Assembly (NCBI GenBank): GCA_019915135.1
Contig: JAHLMK010000001.1
Location: 3,658,001 to 3,722,000, forward strand
DNA length: 64,000 bases
Source of the DNA: Strobilurus pachycystidiatus
Taxonomy: Eukaryota > Basidiomycota > Agaricomycetes > Agaricales > Physalacriaceae
Reading direction: 5' to 3'
Notes under the pieces: model-generated
What the model was told of the DNA's origin: nothing
Databases searched by the model: none
Seen by the model: the letters and a program-made list of their open reading frames with translations, nothing else
Translations under genes and position numbers: made by a program
Part shown: in pieces, positions 1-14,400 of the stretch
How positions within the stretch are numbered: the first letter of the stretch is position 1
How the letters are laid out: every line of letters begins with the position of its first letter

Positions 1-1714
1 GGGCTGAAGATCGATTGGGCAGTGGGCTGCTACGGTGGGCTATGCCAAACTCTCATGTTCCGGATGATGCTCAAATGTGTTTACAGCGCACAAGTACCTG
101 CCGACGTTGGAGACTCGTCTCCAGACACCGGATGGTCACCCTGGTTGGCAGTGCACGTTCCACACACTCTCGGATGACGGGAAACCAGGCGATGTCCTCG
201 CTACTTTCACTCTGCTCGATACTAGAGTAAAGTTGAACGACTTCCTCCCGCCTGGGCTTGGCGAGAACTGGATGATTCAGTTGAGAGGCCAATTGACCAT
301 GCCAGCGACGGGGGATCATGAGCTGGGTTTGACTGTCGCAGGTATGGTGACACGGTGTATGGTTGTGAAAAGGTTCTGACGAGATTCGTAGGACGCGCCA
401 AGCTGTGGGTCGATGGCAAACTCGCGATTGATAACTGGACGAAACAGACACCTGGAGACTTCTTCTATGGGTTGGTGATCAGTGTTATTCTCTGTGTCCG
501 GGCTCCTCAATTGCCGTCTTCAGACAAGGAACCATCGAGGAGAAGTGCGTCTTGCCATTTGAAGCTGGAGTCGGGCGCGAGGTCTTCGTTGAATACATCA
601 ACACGTCTGCGCCTCGTGACGCCGAGGAAGACCATGACGAGGAAAGCTCACAGCCAGCTTTGATGCGCGGTGTTGTGAGTCCACGAGTTTCCAGACTCGT
701 CGTTTCGCTAATTTTGTGCTAGCGCTTGGGTGGATGCCTGAAAATCGACGCCGACGAGGCGATAGAGGCAGCCGTAGAACTGGCCAAAAAATCTGACGCT
801 GTCATCTTCGTTGCGGGGCTCTCTCCAGAATGGGAAAGCGAAGGGTTTGACCGACCGTCGCTGGATATGCCTGGCCGACAGAATGAAGTCATATCCCGTC
901 TGGCTGATGCGAACCCGAATGTCATCGTATGCATACAAGCCGTAGGTCAAGCATCTTGGTACGCGATGCGATGTGTTCTCAACTCAACCACAGGGATCAG
1001 CAGTGGCTATGCCGTGGGCTGACCGGGTCGGCGGCCTTCTCCAGACATGGTACTCTGGGAATGAATCAGGTAACGCCATCGCCGACGTGATATATGGCAA
1101 GGTCAACCCGAGTGGCCGACTCCCTTTGACTTTACCCGAAAGGATCGAGGACGTACCATCGTATCTCAACCTAAAGAGCGAGTACGGAAAGATCCATTAT
1201 CGTGAAGACCTGTTTGTCGGCTATAAACACTACCAGGCCACTGGAATCAAGGCCCAGTATCCATTTGGGTATGTTGTTCAATCCCGACAGTTTCCATCGA
1301 CAATTGACAGTCTTGATTAGGTTTGGGCTGTCGTACACGGACTTCCAGCTTTCTGGGTTGAGCGCAACGGCGGTCGGTGACGCTGAATTTGACATTTCCG
1401 TGACTGTCGAGAACGTCGGCAGTGTGGCGGGGTCAGAAGTGGTGCAGCTGTACGTGTCGTACCCGAGGACTGGCATTACCCAGGTCCCTCTGCAGCTGAG
1501 GGGCTTTGCGAAGGTCCATGACTTGAGTCCTGGTGCGGCGAAATCAGTCACTATCAAGCTCGACAAGTATGCCTTTTCGTACTGGGACCCGTCGATCAGT
1601 GCGTGGCAGGTTGCTGCTGGAGACTATACGATACATGTCGGACAGAACAGCGAGGACTTACCTCTGGAGACGGTAGTTCAAGTAGCTACGAGCTTCACTT
1701 GGACCGGCCTGTAG
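1..1714 (+). CDS. GH3 beta-glucosidase with PA14 insert, C-terminal part
   Basis: The 3' portion of a glycoside hydrolase family 3 enzyme that removes terminal beta-D-glucose from cello-oligosaccharides or glucosides; the N-terminal barrel lies left of the window. After splicing, a PA14 domain is read first (about 35-480, with AKLWVDGKLAIDNW), then the GH3 C-terminal alpha/beta sandwich (about 720-1270, with VIFVAGLSPEWESEGFDR and PSGRLPLTLPERIEDVPSY), then the fibronectin type III-like domain (about 1320-1714, with FGLSYTDF and VENVGSVAGSEVVQLYV). Introns lie near 35-86, 343-390, 468-505, 675-722, 942-1005 and 1268-1319. PA14-containing GH3 enzymes are typically beta-glucosidases acting on small glucosides. 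The family call is firm; substrate and localisation cannot be set because the N-terminus is missing. Confidence 0.9.
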
Positions 1715-1894
1715 TTAATGTACTTACGATCGTATAAGGAATAGATTGAAGATTTGGTAACGCCTGTCAGGGGTATTTCCACGTGGACGGTAAACAGCGC
1801 ATTGCGGCGAATAACATACCACCTTGTCCACACCCCACTGCCTCCATCGTTGCTCGCCAGTTGAGCCACTTGCTTTTTTGTATTTCCTGTCAAA

Positions 1895-2784
<890 letters not shown>

Positions 2785-3104
2785 ATTATCTATACACGAT
2801 GGAGTACTGGTTCTTACTCACCCTTGTCGGTTGTGCTTTCTGTTTTGAATCTCTTCGTTTCACTCAACATAGGCTTTTATATTGTAATACAATCGGACAC
2901 AATAACAGTTCAGACAGCTCTCGGACTCAAGAGCTTGGCGTTTTCGAAAAGCACAGCCTGAGCGCATGATTCATCTTGGATAAGTACGAGGATGAGTCGA
3001 TGACGAGCGGCGTCCATATGCTTCTGGCGTCCGATGCATGTGCTCCAATTACTTGATAAAGCGGCTCGCAGTCAACGACTCAGACTGCGCTTGCCAATCG
3101 ACGA
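2785..3104. other. intergenic, no feature seen
   Basis: 3' region of the Rab gene and presumed promoter of the next gene, about 320 bp, tandem orientation. No RNA gene, repeat or additional ORF with family resemblance was seen. Confidence 0.5.
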
Positions 3105-3740
3105 ATGATCCCCTCTTTGAAGCCAGTCCTATTCTGCGCCCTCATCGGTTCATTCACCTTATACTACTACTATCACAGCGACCAGCTTCTCCCAACAACC
3201 TTCATGTCGTCTCAACAATCCTCTTGGAGAGCCCGTGCCGTTGCGCACCCATCACCCGTCACCTACACTCCATCCTACGCCTCTCTGGCACTCCTCGCCA
3301 TGCGTGATACACCTGTCGCCCAGAACTCCCTCTCCCTCGCCTTATTCACAGACAAAGTGGCCATCACTGCCTCGGGGGACGTCGTCGTCCTATCCTCCGA
3401 GGATTACGATGCGATCATCTCGCTCGCAGAGCAAGTCAAGGCTCTTCCACTGCCTGACACGTTCAGGCATACGTGGCGTATCGATCACCCCATCACCTCC
3501 CGGCCTATCGATCATCTTCGCCTCGGTGTCGAGGACGGAGGTGAACTGCATCAGGTGGCCATATATGGATACGACAGCGATAGGAAGGAGCTGAAGGAGC
3601 CAGTTGGTGGTCATACACACCTCCCGGGAGAGTTCTCCGAACTCATGGAGATTGTCCTCGAAGGGAGAGCTGGGTTCAACAAAGACACTGTGAAGACCGA
3701 GATCGTCGATAAGGTCAGGAGCATCCTACCAGCCGAGTAG
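3105..3740 (+). CDS. small membrane-anchored orphan protein
   Basis: Uninterrupted 211-codon frame without introns, unusual in this window. The product opens with a short hydrophobic segment (PVLFCALIGSFTLYYYYH, residues 6-23) that reads as a signal anchor. The rest is soluble: a segment including SLALFTDKVAITASGDVVVL, then a charged C-terminal half ending KVRSILPAE. I do not recognise the family. The even amino-acid composition, with aromatic and hydrophobic residues spaced as in a folded domain, supports it being real. The start at 3105 is chosen because it puts the hydrophobic stretch at the N-terminus; a second in-frame ATG (residue 34, MSSQQSS) would remove it. Confidence 0.6.
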   Translation: MIPSLKPVLFCALIGSFTLYYYYHSDQLLPTTFMSSQQSSWRARAVAHPSPVTYTPSYASLALLAMRDTPVAQNSLSLALFTDKVAITASGDVVVLSSEDYDAIISLAEQVKALPLPDTFRHTWRIDHPITSRPIDHLRLGVEDGGELHQVAIYGYDSDRKELKEPVGGHTHLPGEFSELMEIVLEGRAGFNKDTVKTEIVDKVRSILPAE

Positions 3741-3951
3741 AGCTAAGGTACACAAGCTGTACGCGAGGCTATATCGACGAATCTTCGGAATTTTGTAACT
3801 TTAAGATGGTAGGTATATACAGCAGTCCGGATTATATAACTAAGTTACGAAAACATGGTATGTAGGAGATACACATTACACTAGTACAAGATGAAAGCAA
3901 GAAACCTTACAGGATGGTGGTGAATAGATCAGTAAGTGACTTGGGTGAGTC

Positions 3952-6900
3952 TCATGGCTCGGATAAATCTCGTGCAAGATGGTGCATCTTGCGCTTAGCA
4001 ATTGTTTCTGACGCGAGTTTGTGTATCGCGTTCAGGAGATCACCGCGACGCAGCGGTTCTGGAAAGTCTGTCAGTGCAATGCTCGTATTCCATCACAGAG
4101 GGACTGACTGGTGATATGATCATCCATTCCTGCTTGCAAGCACCGTTCACGGTCACCGATCACTACCGAAGGTCAGCAGGTCTTTACTTCGCGCCACGCA
4201 GTCAGACTTACTGGCGTGAGCAGTCAGCGCGATGATGGGTATCCTGTCCAAGCCCGTCTGCAGCTCGTACGAACGAATCAACTCCGTCGCTTCCATCCCT
4301 CCCATGAAGGGCATCGAGACATCCATCTGCGGTGCAATAAGACGCGCCGCTCGCAGACTGAGCTGAACAAACTTACGAGAATCACATCGAACGGCTTGTT
4401 CTGCAAGGTCCTTGTCCTGAACGCGTCGACGGCCAAACTACCGTTCTCCGCAATTTCGACCGTGTGGCCATACTTTTCCAGAATCTTCACAGCGAGCTTC
4501 TGGTTGACCAAGTTGTCTTCCGCCAGAAGGATGTTAAAGGTGACGTCATTGGGTACGACCACAGCATTGACTGTGTTAGCCTCCAAGGCTGAGATTAGAA
4601 CCACCGAAAGGTCCTGCGCCGTTACAGGTGTCGTTAGCGGGGATGCTATACTGTTGTCCAAGCACCATTTCACTGGAGAATCACGACGACTTTAATGTAA
4701 CCCAATTCGAGCAAACAAAGCACCCACAATTCAACTGTGCAAAAGAGGGTGCGAGGAGAACCACAGGCACGAATCGGAAATGTTCGAATTCTCGTATCCG
4801 TGAGACCTGGAGACTGTCAGCGCTGTAGTAAAGAAAGAAAGTGCCCAATAACTCACGTCACTCAACGAGTCGACAACGACAGTATCTATGTGCGGGCAGG
4901 TGTCACCGTTGGAGACCTCACCCAGCTCAGTGATTCTGTGGGCCCTCAATCCCAGCTCTTCAATACGATCCACAACCCCAGTGGAATCACCAAGGGTGTC
5001 CACAAAGAGAATGGTTCGGTTCTGATATGGAGACATCTTCGCCATCACAGACGCCATAGAGACATGACTGATCCTGGTGTTGATCGTGAAATAGAAGCTG
5101 CTCCCTTTCGATACCTCGCTTTCGACCCACATATTGCCTTGCATGAGGGCAACTAAGCGTTTCGAAATGGATAGACCGAGACCGGTGCCTCCATATTCCT
5201 GACAGGGTGTCAATGAGTGGAGACATGAAAGCTTTACAACTTACCCGGGTAGTGGAACCATCCGCTTGACAGAACGTATCGAAAATCATGTTGAGCTTCG
5301 CTTTGGCGATCCCAATGCCAGTATCTCGGACGCAGAACTCGAGGGTGACATTTTGATCATCCTGGGCCACAAGACGGGCCAGCAAAGCCACTTGACCTTT
5401 ACTGTTGGAGGTAGTCTTCGAGGGTGTGAACTTGATGCCATTGCCCACCAAGTTGGTAATGACTTGTCGTAGGCGTAGCGAGTCACCGATCAGATGGTCC
5501 GGGATGTCGGGTGGGATGTCGATAGTGAGGTCAAGTTGAGATTGCGAGGCGCGCGCCACTAGAGTCTTCAACATGCCAAAGACGGTATGGCGCAGGGAGA
5601 ATGACGCTGCCTCCATGGTCATGCGACCGGCTTCAACTGGAAAGAAAATTCAATTCTAGAAAACCGGGCATGTCGGCAGACGCGCTTACTTTTTGAGATA
5701 TCCAATATATCATCGATGATTAATAGCAACGAGCGCGCAAGGTTATGGACCATCATTAAACTCTCGCGTTGCGAACGGGTGAGCTCGCTGTCGAGCGTAA
5801 GTTCAGTCATACCAATGATACCATTCATCGGCGTCCTGTTCTAATCAGAAAGTGGGAGCAGCGACGAAATGCGAACTCACCTAATTTCGTGGGACATGTT
5901 CGCCAAAAATTCACTCTTGCTCCTGTTGGCTAGCTCAGCAGCTTCCCTAGCGGCGGTGTTCTTTTGAATACTGTCTCGCAAGTTGAAGACCATGCTGTTA
6001 ATGTGTGACTTCAAGGAGTCCATTTCTCCACTTGCTTCGACCGTGATGAACCTAGTGAAATCGCCATCCATAGCAGCGGCGGAAATCTGAGCGAAACCGC
6101 GGACTTGGGTTGTCAAATTTCCAGCCATGGTGTTGACGGAGAGCCTGGCAAGCAAGCGACCTTTTTTCAGCCTTCACTCAGTGGAAAGCACAAAGACCTA
6201 CGTGATTTCTTGCCAGATACCCTGGACGTTGCCAACATCAGCAACGCCACCCAACTTCCCTTCGGTTCCAACTTCACGAGCGACCTTTTTCACCTCGACC
6301 GCAAAGATGTCCAATTGGTCGATCATCTTGTTGATCGTCTCGACCAAATCAAACATTTCACCAGAAACAGAGACGCCCATGATTTTCTGGGTCAAGTCTC
6401 CGTGTGCGACAGCAGTCTAATTGACAAGGAGTGAGCACGGAGCATACGAACGCGGCGAAAACAGACCGTCGCCGAGGAAATGACCCGAACTTGCTCCGTC
6501 AACTAGAGTGGTTTGTTAGAAAAAGAAAGATTAAGGGCATCCGACGACATACGTTGCTAGCCATGACGTTCACATTGTCTGTCAAAGCCTTCCATGTACC
6601 TGCGACGTTCTTGACTTCGGCTTGACCTCCGAGTTTTCCTTCTGTACCGACTTCTCGCGCGACTCTGGTAACCTATCACACGATGTCAGATGATACTTAA
6701 GAAAATGACGGGCTGAGGTAGATGAATTGCATGCTACAATCATGCACGGCCAGGGACGGAAGCACTTAATTATGGCGCTTACCTCGTCGGCAAACACGCT
6801 CAAAGACTCCGTCATTTGGTTGACCGTCTCCTTCAACTCGAGGAACTCTCCCTTGACAGATATTTCGACCTTCTTTGTCAGGTCTCCGTTGGCAACTGCC

Positions 6901-9106
6901 TTGGTGACCGCTGCGATCCTATAGAAAAGTGAGAATGCGGATTCAGTAAAGTTGCAGGGAACTTACGATCGCACTTGGTTGGTGAGATTCATTGCCATAA
7001 GATTCACGTTATCGGTCAACGCCTACGAGCAACATGATATGAGGAGGGGCGGCTGTATAAATTAGTGCTTGCATACCTTCCAAGTACCGTAAACACCAGG
7101 AACGACAGCCTGACCACCTGTTTAAAATCCCTTCAGACACTTTCGACCCAAGGTCATTGAGAGAGCGTACCCAATTTCCCTTGCGTTCCCACTTCGAGAC
7201 TCACACGAGTGACCTCTCCTGCGAAGACGCTCAACTGCTGAACCATCTGATTGACGGTCTCCTTCAAGTCGAGCATTTCACCCTGAACATCCACGTCGAC
7301 CAGCTTCGTCAAGTTACCAGTAGCCACAGCCTTTGTAACCTAAGGGATAAATGCGTTAGACGAGTTATACAAAACGTCAACCAGGAAAAGCGGAAGTGTT
7401 CTGGAAAACGGCTAGAAGCACTGCCTTGACTTGTACGCACCTCTGATATCGAGCGAACTTGATTAGTGAGATTCGTAGCCATTCTATGTCAGGCGTGCTT
7501 AATTGGTGTGAGGAGCGACAGAAAATCGGATGGCGTACCGATTGACGTTCTTCGTAAGGTCAGCCCATGTTCCCTTCACACCTTCAACCTTCGCCTGTCC
7601 ACCCAGTATACCCTGAGTTCCCACTTCCAATGCGACACGAGTCACTTCTCCGGCAAATGCATTCAAATCGTCCACCATGGAGTTGACTGTCGTCTTAAGC
7701 TGGTGCATCTCACCCTCGACTTCGATTTCGACTTTCCTTGTCAAGTCTCCATCGGCAACGGCGGTGGTGACAGAAGCAATGGAGCGCACTTGGTCCGTCA
7801 AAGAGAGGCACATACGATTGACCTGTAGATGATGAGAATGCAAAAACAGACCACACATGACTGCAGCTACATTTGTGACAAGTTCGGCCCAGACGCCTTC
7901 AACATCAGGGACTGTAGCCTGGCCGCCCAACTTTCCTTGACTGCCCACTTCCAGTGTCACGCGAGTGACCTCGGAGGCTAGTGTCCGTAAACGGACGACC
8001 ATACCGTTGACCGTATTCTTGAGATCAAGGATCTCGCCGCGAGCATCGACCTCTATTTGCTTGGAAAGATCGCCCATTGCGACAGCCTTCGTGACCTTAG
8101 CGATAGACCGCACCTGGCTGGTGAGATTTCCGGCCAAGATATTGACAACATCCGTAAGTTCCTGCCATGTGCCCTCAACATTGGGAACTTCGGCCTGTCC
8201 GCCAAGTCTCCTAATGCAAATGAGAAAAGTGCGCGAGGGCCCACCGCGAGTTTATGACATACCCTTCTGTCCCTACCTCCTGTGAGACACGCGTGACCTC
8301 CTTCGCAAATTGTCCCAGCTTTTCGACCTAGCAAAAATGAGCACGTATGTGAGGGGTTGGTGTTGTATTGGCCGTACCATGGTATTGATAGCATCTTTCA
8401 GCTTAACCATTACTATAGACCGGACTTCGACCGTGATCTTCTGGCTCAAGTCGCCATTTGCGACCGCATTGCAGACGCGGGCGACGTCCTGGACCTGATC
8501 CTTAAGGAGCTTGAGTTCGTCCACTGCGTTAAGGCTGCCATCATGTCCGCCCTTATCAGACCGACTGCTGCCAGATATGACGGATAGAGAGTGTGGAGAG
8601 ACCTGAGCATCGAGAGCGGCGACCTTGGATGCTATCGAAGGATCTGTGACGCGAGTGCCGCAAGTCGGGCAATCAATGTGCTCTGCAAAAGCAGTGGCAG
8701 GCGCCGAAGCCGTTTCTGCGAGATTTATGGGTATACCGAACGAGTTGATGTTCCGCTGTGAAAAGTCGGGCCAGGAAAAGTCCAAAGAGTCGAGAGGGTT
8801 GTCGCGCGTTTTTGAGGTGGTGGAGGCGGCGGCGATTGTAGCGCCTTTGCCGTCCTCTAACACGGAAGGCGGTGGGGACGGCGGGACCACTGCTTTGGGA
8901 TGAGGAGATGGTGTGGGATCCTCTGTGCGAGGCAGCTTGTCGGCTAATTTCGAGAGCGAGCGGAGGATAGCGTCTGTCTCCCAATCCGAAGGACCGTGGT
9001 ATCTTGGGAGAGGTGTGTCTGGCACTTGCGGGTAGAGTTCGTAGGAGGAGAGCAGCGCCACAAGGTACTTTCTAAAGGGATCCCCAATGAGGCCTGGGTT
9101 CGCCAT
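3952..9106 (-). CDS. NIK1: group III hybrid histidine kinase with HAMP repeats
   Basis: Cytoplasmic group III hybrid sensor kinase (Nik1/Os-1 class), which acts upstream of the Hog1 MAP-kinase osmostress route and is the fungal target of phenylpyrrole and dicarboximide fungicides. The start is the ATG at 9106 ([20 protein letters not shown]) in a strong ACCATGG context; the frame also extends upstream to a TTG, which is unlikely to be used. Read down the minus strand: a roughly 200-residue N-terminal region; seven HAMP units centred near 8.45, 8.05, 7.72, 7.29, 6.87, 6.37 and 6.02 kb, with [19 protein letters not shown] linkers; the HisKA H-box [10 protein letters not shown] (5.88 kb); an HATPase domain with [23 protein letters not shown] and [13 protein letters not shown]; and a receiver domain with [13 protein letters not shown] and phospho-Asp in LMDVSMPF. 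It ends DLSEP-stop at 3952. More than ten introns. Confidence 0.92.
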
Positions 9107-11434
9107 GGTCGGCGACAGAGGAAGAGCAGGCGGACGGATGTTCAATGTCAGAAAGAAAGCCAGGCAAGGGCGGCCTTCCGTATACAGAAGTCACGATCAG
9201 GTGTCGTAAGCACGGGCGATGGCGATCTAGACTTCTCTCTTGCAGACTCTTGTTCCGTCCAAGACTCAAGCTCATTCCATTGGCGTTCTGCAACCGATGT
9301 CTGCATTCCAGCCTCTCAATTTCTTCATTGCTGGCTGCTGCCAATCCATTCTGTCTTCAATTATGAAGCTGGAAAATTTGTTAGCCCCACCGGAGCACCA
9401 CCGAAGCACCACACATTACAGTATCTGTAACTCCGATAGCTTTAAATTCCTGGCGCACTGCCCTAGGCTGCAGATTATAACGGGAGTCAACAACTTCGTG
9501 AGCACCACTGGTCCTCCAACATTCGCGCCTTCAGATCTCGCGGACATCTGGGAAGGCAGGGAAGCACAGCAACTCTCCTCGCCGTCCGATCGCGTTTGCT
9601 CGGAACCTGCTACTGGAGTAGTGCGCCTAGTAGGCGTACATCGAATGTCTTTGAAAAATACGGGACAATGTCACTCACATTCCCACTTGCAACATGAGCT
9701 ATAACTCATAACCTCGTCTTTCCATCTTTCTTGTGCACCTGATCTCTCCTGCTGGTTCGTCAATGCCGCTGTAGTCGTCTTACCGATGCTTGTAGCGAAC
9801 GGGCGGCGCACAGCTGTCGAGATTTAGCGTATGCAACTCCTCTCTCTTCGTGGACTGCAAACTGAACTGTCAATGCCCTCGAAAGGTCTGTTCTGTGCCA
9901 CACTTCTTCTCACTAGGTCCTTCACCGCCGCAGTCTGATTGTGCGCCTTCCTTGATGTCTAGAGAACCAAAAAGCGGCCGTCATTCTACTCTTCAGTTCA
10001 TTTTAAAATTTGGGGATCCTTCTGGCCGTGATGCTACTCTTCACCTCAGCCCATTGATATCGTTTTCCTTCTCTTTTGGTGTCATCAACCCAGGTAGCGT
10101 CCGCAGTCGGTGGTACGTTCTCATTTCCTTTGCCCTATCGCTAGCTTCTCAGGGAATTTTTGTATAAACGAATAGTTGACATTGCTGTTTCGTTGAGCCC
10201 CGACCGCCGCCCGTGAATGTATACTGTGAATGTCAACTCTAACTTTCAATAGAATCAGACATGGATTATCCGGATTGGCATTACCGGCCCAGAGCGTCAG
10301 GCGTTTTCAACAGACATTGACAAGCGTATATCACACATGACTGGGTGTGAACGCCGTCAGTGTGAAGGATGTTCCCTCAAAGGTTGTCCGTATTGTTTAC
10401 AGTTTCGGACTCGGATATGCTTATCGTCACATATCAGTGTTTGGACGCACGGTCGCACCAAGTCTGTTGGCCAATATTCGAAGCTGGGAACGAGGTCGAG
10501 CTAAGATTGTCGATCGCAGAAATGACGGCAAGTTTGGAGGAAGGACGGAGAAGAAGCCAAACACACTGCCGCCAGTGGGCTGCAGCACGCCCAATTTTGA
10601 CCATGAACACCAGACGCAAATCATCCTGGACCACGAACGACTCGGTAGTTTTACTGTATTGCAGAGATCTGCCTTCCTCGGCTCGCACGACTTCGGAACC
10701 GACAGACTTTACACTGATCCCGCCTGCTTCCCCGCACCGATTAAAGGGAGCGAGACGTCAACTGAGCCCGACGTCTCTGACATATGGGGAAAGGGTGTAC
10801 GAGGTGTACGTGAGTTTGATTGGGGTTGATCACTGGACAGAAAGCGAGATATGAGATTTGCCGATGCGATAGAAATTAGGAGCACTACCTGAGGCGAGTG
10901 TATCTTATTGCCTGAGAGCAGCACCTTATTTGTGCTCGCGAACGGCATGAGAGGAGAGCCAGGAGAGACAGTGTTGCGCTGCGGAAAGGCACGCGTTACG
11001 TAGCCATGATCGATAAACAATATACTCCCGCTCTCACGCAGTTCCTCACCTGAGCTCACATTCGCGCCGGAGAGGCTCGGCCCGGGCGGTGTGTGATAAG
11101 GTTTGATGGCAAAATTCGCCGTTTTCCCACCTCTTCCAAGACCCTGCCTGCGCGCTCTGTTCGTTTCTGTGTTTTCTACGCGTCCACACCGTGGATGAGC
11201 CCCGGTGCTGCGCCAATAGCCGTGCGCAAAGGGTAGCCACCGTCCTGCGTGGTTTTTTCTGCGACAACCGGCCTCATAAGCTGTCAAAGTCTGGATTCGA
11301 TCTTCTGATTTTCTATTGGAGAACTTCATTTCTTGTTCCTTATCCACCGTGGGCAATCGCGTGGCTGCAGCCAAACGCCTCATTACTGGGCAGGTTGGAA
11401 TTCTCGTGTTTCCGCAATCTTCCTCCCATCGTCT
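9107..11434. other. long divergent intergenic region
   Basis: About 2.3 kb between two divergent regulatory genes, the histidine kinase (minus) and the zinc-cluster factor (plus). It must hold both promoters and 5' leaders. Open frames here (for example minus strand 10709-11500) lack family resemblance, start at a TTG and overlap the transcription-factor first exon, so I do not call them genes. I see no tRNA, no transposon ends and no clear tandem repeats. Confidence 0.45.
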
Positions 11435-14400
11435 ATGGTCGCGCGTCCGCCCAACGAGCTCTATACCCCCCTCCAGATCAGCATGGACGACGGGCCCCAA
11501 TCAGGCTCGGAAGGCTCAGAACTGCACTCACCCGGCTTCGGGGCTTATCCACCTAATGACAGTTGTGAGTGGCTTTACCTTCGCCTCTCGTCTGCTCTCA
11601 AGTGCTCATTTGGTTCTGCTCAAATAAGTCCGGTATCATCATCAAGATCACCAGCTAATACCACATACCCAATTTGACTACATGCCGCCGGTGGTTGGTC
11701 AACAGCCTCCGTTAATCGACGCCGCACTAGAGATACCGAGTCCCACCTCCGACGAATATGGGTCGGGACCATTCGCCTCATCATCTCGCGCAAATTCTCA
11801 ATTGCCGTCTTCGTATATGCCTTCCCCAATTTCCCCTCGACAATCAGGCATCGACTATCGGTATCATTCCCAATCTTCTGAGCGACGGTTGCCATCTCAT
11901 GATTCAAACTATCACCGACCTATGCCATCAGTCTCCATTAACGAAGATACTCGACGGGTCTCAGGACCTCTCTCTACGTCCGAATCGCCCGCTACATCCC
12001 CCACTACCAACACGTCATCAAATCCTTCGAGGAGAGAGGTATCGTCCGTTGTCATAGCTTGTCGCCAATGGTCCGTCCCTTCCCTTTTCTGCATGGTATC
12101 CAAGGCTTAGACATCGCTTCCAAAGCCGCGGGCGGAAGATTCGCTGCGATTCAACACGCCCCGTGTGCAACAATTGTGTCCGCAGGTCAAATGTCTGTGA
12201 ATATGATGCAGTCCCCAAACGGCGTGGTCCCGATAAAAGGCCAGGGACCCGACAGCGTAGCTGCAAGAAAAGACCCACAGAGGATAGCACGACAGACGCA
12301 GTTCCACCTCCCAAACGAAAGCGCACTGAGAAGAAAGACATCCACCAGAAACCCGAAAGCGACGACGACAAGGTTGGTTGTTCAGACTCCGATAAATTCA
12401 GCGCCACAGTTCCTAAGTTTACCTCACAGGTCGAAGCTCTGCGGCGCTATTCTAATACACAACACACCAGTTATTCCCATTCGTTACAAGCATCGCATCC
12501 GTATTCAAGGCTGGCCATGAACAACTTCAATCCTTCCGATCATCCGAAATTTCCGCGACCCGCTTCTCTCAACACAGAGCAGCGTACTTGGTGGGATGAC
12601 TTTCTTCGATCGTATACTCTTCGGGATATTGGCGAAGAACTCCATTACTTGTAGGTTTCATGATCATGACTGTACAATCGCTTATTCTTGTTTAGATTCA
12701 GATCGGCGCCACAGCATCTTTCGTTCATAAACATTGAACGGTTCCTGGAGCGCCTGTCCGCTGATCCGACCAGTGTCCAGCCCTCGTTCGTACTTGCAGG
12801 CATGGCTATGTCTACTCTCATGCGCTCGGGCGGAACAATACCGCCTCCTGGGAAAACAATGAGCGACCAGGTTGAAAGAGCTTTGTACCTTCGCAGTTTG
12901 GCTGAGGGTGCTCTCGACGCTGCCTATGAGAGCCACTGGATAGATGCGACCTTGGCTGAGGCCGCCTTGGTAAGCTTTCTACTGTTTTCACATCCACGCT
13001 CGGGTCCTGACGGGTTACATAGATCCTCACGCTTTTTGAGACTTCCCTTCACCCAGAACACGAGATCTCACGTATTGAGGCCGCGTTGATTCGTCTTGAC
13101 AACATTGTGCGACTTCTTTCCCTCACATCCCTGGATGACAACGACAGGGAGGCGACGCGTTTCTCGTCGGGCGCCGTACCTGTCGTTGAAACCGCCACCT
13201 CAGATAGCGCTCCTCCACCCTCTTCCTGCGTATGTACCCCTCCTGATCCCGCACGCCTCCCCGACCCCTACAATGCGTACACTTATCCACTCCCTTGGGA
13301 CACCACATGGACGTTACATGAAATGCGGGACGAGGAATGCCGCCGGCTCTGTTGGTCTGCTCTGGGCCTAGCAGCGCAATACAGCATACAATGTGCTGTG
13401 GAGGAAAGGGACACCAGCATGCCGCGCCTCTTCATCTGTGATCCTGGCAATGTATGTGTTCCCCTTGATGCTGAGTCCTAGTGACTGAACGGCGTGCAGT
13501 ACCGCCTCCTTTTCCCTGGCGAGGCTGTTGATCGTGTCTCGCCTCCGTACCGAGCAGCTGACGCGCCATCTCCCAAGGATAGCGTGTGGGCGCTATATTG
13601 CCGATCACTGCTGTTGTGGTGCTTCTGTGATGGGTTGAGACGAAGCACGATTTTTGGTTCTCGGGAGTCGAGCGAAGACAGGGCTGAAAGCGCCCAATCA
13701 GCGTGGAATGAGACTCTAGCCATCCAGGATGCCATGAGTACCCACCAGTGCAACCTAGACACGACGGTTATGTGGATGTGCAAGGAGTACATTTACAAGT
13801 GAGTGTCAACTCCATTCTGACTCTACAGAGCAAGCTTGTGCTTATGCCGCGATTTAGTTGTCGTATGGCCATAACGCAGGCCTTACGAAGGTCGGTTCTA
13901 GTCCCAGAAACTGTGTAGGTCTCATTTCTAACTGTTCTTTTATGCAGCTTACGTGGAATACCCAGTTCACCTGGCCCTGCTTTTACTTCAAAGCAAGCAG
14001 AAGAATGGGGTGAGTGGCAACGGCGAACTATTGACTTTTGGCTCACCGGTGTCCAGTCTACTTCCAACACGAAATTGTGAAACGCGCCACGTTGTCCATC
14101 CAGCAATCCAGCCAGAATATGAACAACTCTCCGCATCAACTTGCTCGTCGTCCTTACCAGGCTCCTTGGTTCGCAACACAGCTCAAATTGTTGGTTTGGC
14201 CCCGTTTTTCCGGAGAGTATTTGCTGATACACTGTATAGATGCCTTCGTCTTTATAGCCACGATCGAACACTATACTCCGCTCTCGAACTTGGAAGCGCT
14301 ATATCTTACCTGTTGGAATTCATAAATGCTCTTTGGCCGTGTCCAAGTAAGCTTTCTTCTCCTTCGGCATCTCAAGTTTTGACCCCGTTCAGGCCATCAA

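Noticed and set aside
10709..11500. 263-codon open frame on the minus strand in the kinase/zinc-cluster gap
   Set aside because: It begins with a TTG, overlaps the first exon of the transcription factor, and its composition (Arg, Ser, Pro, Gly heavy, no ordered blocks) looks like chance.
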